From contig JASBUE010000023.1 in assembly GCA_030148045.1 (NCBI GenBank), positions 1-13,061 on the forward strand: DNA of 13,061 bases. Direction: 5' to 3'. Made by a program: the position numbers and the translations under genes. The stretch's first letter is position 1. Every line of letters begins with the position of its first letter. This DNA is from Candidatus Tenderia sp. (GTDB taxonomy: Bacteria; Pseudomonadota; Gammaproteobacteria; Tenderiales; Tenderiaceae). Under the pieces are notes generated by a model. That model searched no databases. It worked only from the letters and a program-made list of their open reading frames with translations, and was not told where the DNA came from. Below, in pieces: positions 7,416-13,061 of this stretch.

Positions 7416-7440
7416 GGTGGACGATCACCGTTTTTTATTT
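7416..7440 (+). terminator. Weak hairpin plus T-run ahead of the small Cys protein gene
   Basis: GGTGG-ACGA-TCACC (a 5-bp stem with one G:U pair and a tetraloop, 7416-7429), then G, six T and ATTT. It looks like a short intrinsic terminator or attenuator, placed 16 bases before ATG 7456. It may instead mark the end of the glmS transcript. The stem is short, so confidence is low. Confidence 0.3.
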
Positions 7441-7455
7441 TAAGGAATCCCCGTT

Positions 7456-7686
7456 ATGGATAAGAGCCGAATCTTTTATTGCCAGCCGCAAAAGGCGTTT
7501 ATGAGTATCAGCAATTGTCATGAGCTGCGTGACAGGCCTACCGGCAAGGCGGCGGCGGGGACACAACCCAAGCTGATCGCCTGCGAGCGCTGCAACATGT
7601 ATCCGTTGGTCGACAAGAACAAGGTTGAAACGGTCAGCATTACCGAATACCTGGGCGGCGTGCGCCCACATACCCTGTCGGCCTGA
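7456..7686 (+). CDS. Small conserved-looking protein with four cysteines (function unknown)
   Basis: A 76-aa protein of unknown function. ATG 7456 has TAAGGAA upstream at a good distance, and the gene ends with TGA. Cysteines are at residues 9, 21, 43 and 46, with the last two as C-x2-C in ACERCNMYP. This suggests a small metal-binding (zinc-ribbon-like) fold. The first Cys is in RIFYCQPQKAF and the second in SNCHELR. No signal peptide or membrane segment is visible, so it is probably cytoplasmic. It lies alone between glmS and sucrose synthase, with about 250 non-coding bases before it and 320 after. A longer overlapping frame starting at GTG 7247 is less likely because it has no ribosome binding site and a low-complexity product. 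I faintly recognise such short proteins in gammaproteobacteria but cannot name a family. Confidence 0.75.
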   Translation: MDKSRIFYCQPQKAFMSISNCHELRDRPTGKAAAGTQPKLIACERCNMYPLVDKNKVETVSITEYLGGVRPHTLSA

Positions 7687-7700
7687 GCGCACGGTTATCT

Positions 7701-7731
7701 CTGACCGGCGTAAACTCCTTGCGCCGGACAG
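7701..7731. repeat. Inverted repeat after the small Cys protein gene
   Basis: CTGACCGGCG (7701-7710) and CGCCGGACAG (7722-7731) form a 10-bp stem with one A:A mismatch and an 11-base loop. It lies 14 bases after the TGA of the small gene. No T-run follows, so it could be a factor-dependent terminator, an mRNA 3' stabiliser, or incidental. Confidence 0.45.
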
Positions 7732-7997
7732 GAAATCGCTCCCCGCATAAGCCCGGGTTTTATTCGTATTGCACCCCCTCTCCGCAGTTCCTCATCGTCC
7801 CCGCTTCACAATTACGCCAGCATCTGTTAACTCATTTACCGTTGAGTCGGTTAGTAATTATGCCCGGCCGCCTGACGTGCAGAGCCGTTGTATGCGAAAC
7901 TTCCAGCCTGGGGATCAGCATCTATGCTGCCGACAAGGACTATACGAGACATGTGTCGTTAGATTATTTCGTCGGCGATAAAGGTGACAGGACAAGC
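7732..7997. other. Non-coding stretch upstream of sucrose synthase
   Basis: About 270 bases without a convincing gene. An open frame at 7719-8027 starts at TTG, has no ribosome binding site, and gives a product without recognisable features. An AT-rich patch near 7830-7861 contains the short palindrome ACTCA-N8-TGAGT and may hold the promoter or operator for the sucrose synthase gene, but I cannot assign convincing -35/-10 boxes. No tRNA, riboswitch or CRISPR is seen. Confidence 0.5.
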
Positions 7998-8002
7998 GGG
8001 AG
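7998..8002 (+). promoter_or_regulatory. Shine-Dalgarno site of the sucrose synthase gene
   Basis: GGGAG lies eight bases before ATG 8011. It favours this start over the in-frame GTG at 7984, which has only a weak upstream site. Confidence 0.6.
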
Positions 8003-8010
8003 AACAAACA

Positions 8011-10404
8011 ATGACCGAAACGCTTGAACAGATGTTGGAGCATAACAAGGAAACCGGCTACCTGTTGTTCAGATACTATCTGGCACTGGAGAAGCCTTTT
8101 CTGTTGCGTTCGGAACTGTGGGATCACTGGGTGGAGTTCTGTGCCGAACGCAAGATCGCTTCGGACCTGGCATCGAGTTCACTGGCGCGGCTGATCCGCA
8201 ACGCCCAGGAAGGGGTATTGTGCGCCCCCTGGTTGTATCTGCAATTGAGGCCCTTTGTCGCGCGCACCAAGTATCTGCGCATCCACGTCGATGAACTGCA
8301 GGTTGAAGAGGTCTCGGTGAGTCAGTATCTGCAGTTCAAGGAAGCCGTGGCCAAAGGCCAAGACGGGGCCAATGAGTGGACCCTGGAATTCGACATCGGC
8401 CCCTTCAACCGTGAGTTTCCCAAGTTGCGCGAATCGCGCTCCATCGGCCGCGGGGTGGAGTTTCTCAATCGCCGCCTTTCCAGCCAGTTGTTTCAGGAAC
8501 TGGGACGCGGCGATCAGGGCCTGTTGCAGTTTCTGCGCGTCCATCAGTACGAAGGCCAGCAATTGATGATCAACAACCGTATCAATGACGTTGCCGAGCT
8601 GCGCAAGAATATCCGTAATGCAGAAGATTATCTGGATGATAAGGCGGATGATGCGGACTGGGATGCGGTGGGCCTCGATCTGCAAAACATGGGCTTCGAA
8701 CCCGGCTGGGGGCGTGACGTGGCCCGTATGCGTGAAACCCTGCGTATCCTGCTGGATTTGCTCGAGGCTCCCGAGCCCGGCACGCTGGAGCAGTTTCTCA
8801 GCCGCATTCCCATGATCTTCAATATCGCCATCCTTTCACCGCACGGCTACTTCGGCCAGTCGAACGTGCTCGGCCTGCCCGACACCGGCGGCCAGGTGGT
8901 CTACATCCTCGACCAGGTGCGGGCGCTGGAAAAGGAAATGCGCAAGCGCCTGCACGAACAGGGGCTGGAGATCGAGCCGCAGATCATGGTGGTCACCCGC
9001 CTGATCCCGGAGGCGCCCCAGGGCACCGCCTGCGATCAGCGCCTGGAGGAGATCGTCGGCACCAAGAATGCGCGCATCCTGCGAGTGCCGTTGCGCCAGG
9101 AAAACGGCGAAGTGGTGCCTCATTGGATCTCACGCTTCGAGCTCTGGCCCTATCTGGAGCGTTATACCGATGACGTGGCGCTCGAGCTGAGGGCCGAACT
9201 GGGCGGCCGCCCGGACCTGATCGTCGGCAACTACTCCGACGGCAATCTGGTCGCCTCCATGCTGTCTCACAACATGGGTGTCACCCAGTGCAACATCGCC
9301 CACGCGCTGGAAAAGACCAAGTACCTCTACTCCGACCTCTACTGGAGGGACAACGACGCCCAGTACCACTTCTCCAGCCAGTTTACCGCCGATCTGATCG
9401 CCATGAATGCGGCCGACTTCATCATCACCAGCACCTACCAGGAGATCGCCGGCACCAGCGAGAGTCTGGGACAGTATGAAAGTTACGGCGCCTTCACCAT
9501 GCCCGGCCTCTACCGTGTGGTGAACGGCATCGACATCTACGACCCCAAGTTCAACATCGTCTCCCCCGGCGCCGATGACGAGGTCTATTTCCCCTATTCC
9601 GATGCCGAGCGCCGTCTCACCGGCCTGCACGAAGAGATCGAGACCATGGTCTACGGCGGGCCGGACGAGAACAGCCGCGGCCGACTGGCCGAGCCGGACA
9701 GGCCACTCCTGTTCACTCTGGCCCGTCTCGACCGTATCAAGAACATTACCGGGTTGGTGGAGTGGTACGCCCAGAGCGAGCGGCTGCGCCAGGCCGCCAA
9801 CCTGCTGGTGGTGGCCGGCTATACCGACGCCAACAAGTCGGACGACGAGGAGGAACGCGCTCAGATCGCTCGCATGCACCAACTCTTCGATGAATACGGC
9901 CTGGACGGCCAGGTGCGTTGGTTGGGCCTGCACCTGGACAAGAAGATGTCGGGCGAGTTCTACCGCTTTGTCGCCGATCACCGGGGGGCCTTCGTCCAGC
10001 CGGCCTTGTTCGAGGCCTTCGGTCTGACCGTGATTGAGGCCATGACCTCCGGCCTGCCCACCTTCGCCACCTGTTACGGCGGGCCGTTGGAAATTATCAA
10101 AGACGGCCTCTCCGGTTTCCATATCGACCCCAACCACGGCCGGGAGGCCGCCGATCTAATCGCCGATTTTTTCGAAAAATGTCGGCAGAATCCAGGCTAT
10201 TGGCAACAAATCTCGGCAGGTTCCATAGAGCGGGTCCGAGCAAGATACACCTGGGAGTTATACGCCGAGCGCATGATGACCCTGTCGCGCATCTACGGTT
10301 TCTGGAAATACGTCACCAACCTGGAGCGGGACGAAAGCCGGCGTTACCTTGAGATGTTTTATGGCTTACAATTCCGGCCATTGGCGCAAGCCATCGGCAA
10401 GTAA
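8011..10404 (+). CDS. Sucrose synthase (GT-B fold, family GT4)
   Basis: The 797-aa product matches the length of bacterial and plant sucrose synthases. These cytoplasmic enzymes interconvert sucrose plus a nucleoside diphosphate with fructose plus NDP-glucose. Residues 1 to about 260 form the regulatory N-terminal region special to this family. The sucrose synthase domain starts near residue 270 with ILSPHGYFGQSNVLGLPDTGG and includes NYSDGNLVASML. The GT4 domain has ARLDRIKN (residues 571-578, with the conserved Arg and Lys). It also has the E-x7-E motif EAFGLTVIE (668-676), then FATCYGGPLEI and SGFHIDPNHG. A sucrose-phosphate synthase would lack the long N-terminal region. ATG 8011 is preferred; GTG 7984 would add nine residues. 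The role could be sucrose use as an osmolyte or reserve, or making UDP/ADP-glucose. No sucrose-phosphate synthase, phosphatase or fructokinase gene is in the window. It is followed by rep after 27 bases. Confidence 0.95.
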   Translation: MTETLEQMLEHNKETGYLLFRYYLALEKPFLLRSELWDHWVEFCAERKIASDLASSSLARLIRNAQEGVLCAPWLYLQLRPFVARTKYLRIHVDELQVEEVSVSQYLQFKEAVAKGQDGANEWTLEFDIGPFNREFPKLRESRSIGRGVEFLNRRLSSQLFQELGRGDQGLLQFLRVHQYEGQQLMINNRINDVAELRKNIRNAEDYLDDKADDADWDAVGLDLQNMGFEPGWGRDVARMRETLRILLDLLEAPEPGTLEQFLSRIPMIFNIAILSPHGYFGQSNVLGLPDTGGQVVYILDQVRALEKEMRKRLHEQGLEIEPQIMVVTRLIPEAPQGTACDQRLEEIVGTKNARILRVPLRQENGEVVPHWISRFELWPYLERYTDDVALELRAELGGRPDLIVGNYSDGNLVASMLSHNMGVTQCNIAHALEKTKYLYSDLYWRDNDAQYHFSSQFTADLIAMNAADFIITSTYQEIAGTSESLGQYESYGAFTMPGLYRVVNGIDIYDPKFNIVSPGADDEVYFPYSDAERRLTGLHEEIETMVYGGPDENSRGRLAEPDRPLLFTLARLDRIKNITGLVEWYAQSERLRQAANLLVVAGYTDANKSDDEEERAQIARMHQLFDEYGLDGQVRWLGLHLDKKMSGEFYRFVADHRGAFVQPALFEAFGLTVIEAMTSGLPTFATCYGGPLEIIKDGLSGFHIDPNHGREAADLIADFFEKCRQNPGYWQQISAGSIERVRARYTWELYAERMMTLSRIYGFWKYVTNLERDESRRYLEMFYGLQFRPLAQAIGK

Positions 10405-10431
10405 ATTCATACAGAGGTAGTCCTTCTTCTC

Positions 10432-12447
10432 ATGGCGAAGCTCAATCCCCGCCAACAACAGGCGGTGCGGCATCTCGACGGCCCCTGCCTGGTGCTGGCC
10501 GGCGCCGGTTCTGGCAAGACCCGCGTTATCACCAACAAGATCGCCTACCTGATCGAGGAGTGCGGCATCGCACCGCACCAGATCGCGGCCGTCACCTTCA
10601 CCAACAAGGCGGCGCGGGAGATGAAACAGCGCGTCGGCGAGTTGCTCAAGGGCAAGAACGCCAAGGGGTTGCAGGTGTCCACCTTTCACACCCTGGGGCT
10701 GAACATCATCCGCCGGGAGCTGGCTACCCTGGGTTTCAAACCCAACTTCTCCATCTTCGATGCCCAGGACAGCGCCGCCCTGATCAAGGAGCTGCTACGC
10801 CGAGACTGCGGCGACGACGGCGGCGTCATCCAGCAGATGCAGTGGCAGATCTCGCGCTGGAAGAGCGCCCTCATCCCCCCCGCCGAGGCGCCAGCGGAGG
10901 CCGGCGACGACGCCACCCTGGTGGCCGCCGCGGCCCTCTACGAGCGCTACCAGCGCGCGCTCAAGGCCTATAACGCGGTGGATTTCGACGACCTGATCAT
11001 GCTACCGGCGCGGCTGTTCCAGGAGCATGCCGAGGTGGAGGAAAAGTGGCAGAACCGGATCCGCTATCTGCTGGTGGACGAATACCAGGACACCAACGCC
11101 AGCCAGTACCAGCTGATCAAGCGTCTGGTGGGCGTGCGTGGCGCGCTCACCGTAGTGGGCGACGACGACCAGTCCATCTACGCCTGGCGCGGCGCCGAAC
11201 CGGAGAACATGCTGTTGTTGCAGCAGGACTATCCCAACCTCACGGTGATCAAGCTGGAGCAGAACTACCGCTCCACCGGCCGGATTCTGAAGGCCGCCAA
11301 CGCCCTGATCAGGAACAACTCCCATGTCTTCGAGGACAAGAGTCTGTGGAGCGAGCTGGGCTACGGCGATCCCATCAAGGTGATCACCCTGCGCAACGAC
11401 GAGCACGAGGCCGAGCAGGTGGTCGCCGAACTGGTCAGCCATAAATTCAAGCACCGCACCAAATTTAGAGACTACGCCATTCTTTACCGCAGCAATCACC
11501 AGTCGCGCCTGTTCGAGCGCAGCCTGCGCGAGCAGCGCGTGCCCTATTACCTTAGCGGCGGCACCTCGTTTTTCAGTCACAGCGAGGTGAAGGACCTCAT
11601 GGCCTACCTGCGCCTGCTGGTGAATCCGGACGATGATGCCGCCTTTCTGCGCGTGGTCAACACGCCGCGGCGCGAGATCGGCCCCACCACCCTGGAGAAG
11701 CTGGGCAACTACGCCAGTGAGCGCGGCCTCAGCCTGTTCGCCGCCAGCTTTGAACTGGGGCTGGAGCAGTGCCTTAACGAAAAGGGTGTGCAGCGGGTGC
11801 GCCGTTTCACCCAATGGTTGGTGGAGACCGGCGACCGGGCCCAGCGCGGCGACCCTATCGCCGCGGTCAGGGACGTGATCCGCGAGATCAACTACGAGGC
11901 CTGGCTCAACGACAGCAGCAAGGATCTAAAGCAGGCGGAAAAGCGCATGGCCAATGTCTGGGAACTGCTCAGCTGGATGCAGCGGCTCTACGAAAACAGC
12001 CAGGAGGACAAGACCCTGTCGGACCTGGTCAAGCACATGAGCCTGATGGATATGCTGGATCGCAACGACGACGAAGCCGGCGATTGCGTCACCCTCATGA
12101 CCCTGCACGCCGCCAAGGGGCTGGAATTTCCCCACGTCTTTCTGGTGGGCGTGGAAGAGGAGATCCTGCCCCACCGGGTCAGCGTCGAAGAGGGCAACAT
12201 TGAAGAGGAGCGCCGTCTCGCCTACGTCGGCATCACCCGGGCGCAACGCACGCTCACCATCAGCCTGTGCGCGCGGCGCAAACGGGCCGGCGAACTGGTC
12301 GAGGTGGAGGCCAGCCGTTTTCTCGAAGAACTGCCGGACGAGGACCTGGAGTGGCGCGGCATCGGCCAAAAGATCGATCCGGAAGAGCGCCAGCAGCGCG
12401 GTCAGGCCCACCTGGCCAATCTGAGAGATCTGTTGGGGACGACGTAA
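10432..12447 (+). CDS. rep: ATP-dependent DNA helicase Rep (superfamily 1A)
   Basis: Rep is a 3'-5' DNA helicase and translocase that helps forks pass protein blocks. The 671-aa product aligns by eye along its whole length with E. coli Rep (673 aa). Motif Q is LNPRQQQAV (4-12). Walker A is AGAGSGKTR (23-31). Motif Ia is TFTNKAAREM, motif II is DEYQDTN (216-222), motif III is GDDDQSIYAWRGA (from about 243), and motif IV is QNYRSTGRI. TLHAAKGLEFPHVF and ERRLAYVGITRAQ (about 594-606) complete the motor. The phrase SGGTSFFSHSEVKDL and the end RGQAHLANLRDLL favour Rep over UvrD or PcrA. The start at ATG 10432 agrees with E. coli Rep; AGAGG is rather far upstream (about 15 bases), so translation may be weak or coupled to the sucrose synthase gene, which ends 27 bases earlier. 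It stops with TAA. Confidence 0.96.
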   Translation: MAKLNPRQQQAVRHLDGPCLVLAGAGSGKTRVITNKIAYLIEECGIAPHQIAAVTFTNKAAREMKQRVGELLKGKNAKGLQVSTFHTLGLNIIRRELATLGFKPNFSIFDAQDSAALIKELLRRDCGDDGGVIQQMQWQISRWKSALIPPAEAPAEAGDDATLVAAAALYERYQRALKAYNAVDFDDLIMLPARLFQEHAEVEEKWQNRIRYLLVDEYQDTNASQYQLIKRLVGVRGALTVVGDDDQSIYAWRGAEPENMLLLQQDYPNLTVIKLEQNYRSTGRILKAANALIRNNSHVFEDKSLWSELGYGDPIKVITLRNDEHEAEQVVAELVSHKFKHRTKFRDYAILYRSNHQSRLFERSLREQRVPYYLSGGTSFFSHSEVKDLMAYLRLLVNPDDDAAFLRVVNTPRREIGPTTLEKLGNYASERGLSLFAASFELGLEQCLNEKGVQRVRRFTQWLVETGDRAQRGDPIAAVRDVIREINYEAWLNDSSKDLKQAEKRMANVWELLSWMQRLYENSQEDKTLSDLVKHMSLMDMLDRNDDEAGDCVTLMTLHAAKGLEFPHVFLVGVEEEILPHRVSVEEGNIEEERRLAYVGITRAQRTLTISLCARRKRAGELVEVEASRFLEELPDEDLEWRGIGQKIDPEERQQRGQAHLANLRDLLGTT

Positions 12448-12485
12448 CCGGCCTGGCCAACCCCGAGCAAGCTCAGAGGTAAACC

Positions 12486-12654
12486 ATGGCTGAACAACGG
12501 CAACAACAATCCGGTGCTGCTCCCCTGCAGCAGCGGCGCGGGTTCAGATGGATTCTGGCGGCTTTTCATTGCCGCTCTCATGGCCCTGACAGAACAGCAG
12601 ACCGCCACCTGCAAGATCGCCAGGCAGGAGATAAAAAGTCCGGTACTGGATTGA
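12486..12654 (+). pseudogene. Small membrane-protein ORF, apparently frameshifted
   Basis: ATG 12486 has AGAGG seven bases upstream and lies 38 bases after rep. The frame starts MAEQRQQQSGAAPLQQRRG, then FRWILAAF, where a hydrophobic segment begins. In the same frame the product then turns into polar, unlikely sequence (HCRSHGPDRT) up to TAG at 12696-12698. Removing one T from the TTTT run at 12563-12566 moves into the next frame and gives ILAAFIAALMALTEQQTA, completing a short membrane helix and ending KSPVLD at TGA 12652-12654, 55 aa in total. This suggests a single-base indel, either real or a sequencing error, in a small inner-membrane protein. I do not recognise the family. If the frame as written is correct, the ORF would be 12486-12698 (70 aa) and probably spurious. 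Confidence 0.45.
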
Positions 12655-12665
12655 ATGTCTTTAAT

Positions 12666-13061
12666 TTATCCTTCAACCTGCTGGATGCCGTCGAGTAGCC
12701 AGGCCGTTTGTTGTTTGTTGGGTTTGACGAAATGCCATACCTCTTCCACCCGTTGCTGCTTGCCGCCCTCCTTTAGTTCGGCGCGGAACAGCACGATCGC
12801 CTCCTGTTTGGAACCCAGATCGGTGGCGCTGAGCAATTCTGCATCCAGTGAAACGATCTCGGTGAGGTTCTGGCTGCCGCTGGCGCGGTACTGCTCCTGG
12901 ATCTCGCCAAAGACATGATCAGTGGTGAACTGGCGGATATCGGCCAGGTCGCCCGCGTCCCAGGCGCTTTGCAGGCGGGCAAAACAGTCGCGGGCGCCAT
13001 CCACGAAGGCAGCCCGGTCAAACCCTCTGGGAGGGCAGTTGCGCAGCATGTCCACCGATTT
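12666..13061 (-). CDS. Tim44-like domain protein, C-terminal part
   Basis: The minus-strand frame is open from the right edge to TAA (12666-12668), giving 131 codons in view. The residues FDRAAFVDGARDCFARLQSAWDAGDLADIRQFTTDHVFGEI, then VSLDAELLSATD, EVWHFVKP and WLLDGIQQVEG, match the bacterial Tim44-like domain (PF04280 type, related to the mitochondrial import protein Tim44 and mL45). Bacterial members commonly have an N-terminal signal or membrane anchor and a Gly-rich linker; these would lie beyond the right edge. The GTG at 13055 could start a short protein, but the frame continues upstream and the domain normally begins earlier, so I treat the gene as partial. It converges with the rep side. 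Its exact role in bacteria is not established. Confidence 0.8.
   Translation of the reverse strand, partial: KSVDMLRNCPPRGFDRAAFVDGARDCFARLQSAWDAGDLADIRQFTTDHVFGEIQEQYRASGSQNLTEIVSLDAELLSATDLGSKQEAIVLFRAELKEGGKQQRVEEVWHFVKPNKQQTAWLLDGIQQVEG

Noticed and set aside
7247..7504. 85-codon frame from GTG overlapping the small Cys protein gene
   Set aside because: No ribosome binding site, no plausible domain, and it overlaps a better-supported gene in another frame.
7200..8010. A tRNA gene, in particular a CUA-anticodon suppressor
   Set aside because: I looked for the T-arm GGTTCGA-type signature and a cloverleaf in the intergenic stretches and found none. Any suppressor must be elsewhere.
7719..8027. 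102-codon frame from TTG running into the sucrose synthase start
   Set aside because: Weak start, no ribosome binding site, and a composition unlike its neighbours.
9130..10137. 335-codon open frame on the minus strand inside sucrose synthase
   Set aside because: Antisense shadow caused by GC-biased third positions; the sense strand encodes conserved GT4 motifs throughout.

Overview
The window comes from the chromosome of a gammaproteobacterium. The evidence is the gene order atpA-atpG-atpD-atpC-glmU-glmS, the arrangement known from E. coli and its relatives, and protein lengths almost identical to the E. coli counterparts (gamma 287 aa, beta 461, epsilon 141, GlmU 456 codons, GlmS 610, Rep 671). 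A bacterial sucrose synthase points away from enterics and towards environmental lineages such as sulfur or ammonia oxidisers that use sucrose as an osmolyte or carbon store. That lineage guess is inference.

Layout. Positions 2-979: the 3' part of atpA (F1 alpha). 992-3751: atpG, atpD and atpC, tightly packed with good ribosome binding sites and closed by a strong hairpin terminator (3777-3812). 3846-5216: glmU. 5234-5325: a palindromic, REP/MITE-like element between glmU and glmS. 5367-7199: glmS. 7200-7980: a gene-poor stretch with a possible promoter, a leader and one small four-cysteine protein gene (7456-7686). 8011-10404: sucrose synthase. 10432-12447: the DNA helicase gene rep. 12486-12654: a small, apparently frameshifted membrane-protein ORF. 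12666 to the right edge, minus strand: the C-terminal part of a Tim44-like domain protein.

The most striking signal is three precise in-frame TAG codons inside otherwise perfectly conserved essential genes: one in atpA (155-157, at a position that is usually Tyr) and two in glmU (4698-4700 and 4947-4949). Reading through both glmU codons gives exactly the usual 456-residue length and an uninterrupted beta-helix. No gene carries an internal TAA or TGA. Of ten genes with clear ends, eight stop with TAA, one with TGA and one (atpG) with TAG. This fits amber suppression or an amber codon read as sense. Against a clean reassignment, atpG ends in TAG exactly at the canonical gamma C-terminus, and the residues expected at the three sites are not obviously the same amino acid. 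Base-substitution errors in the assembly remain the main alternative. No suppressor tRNA gene is visible here.

The genes cover energy conservation (F1Fo ATP synthase), supply of UDP-GlcNAc for the cell wall (GlmS then GlmU), sucrose/UDP-glucose interconversion, and replication-fork maintenance (Rep).
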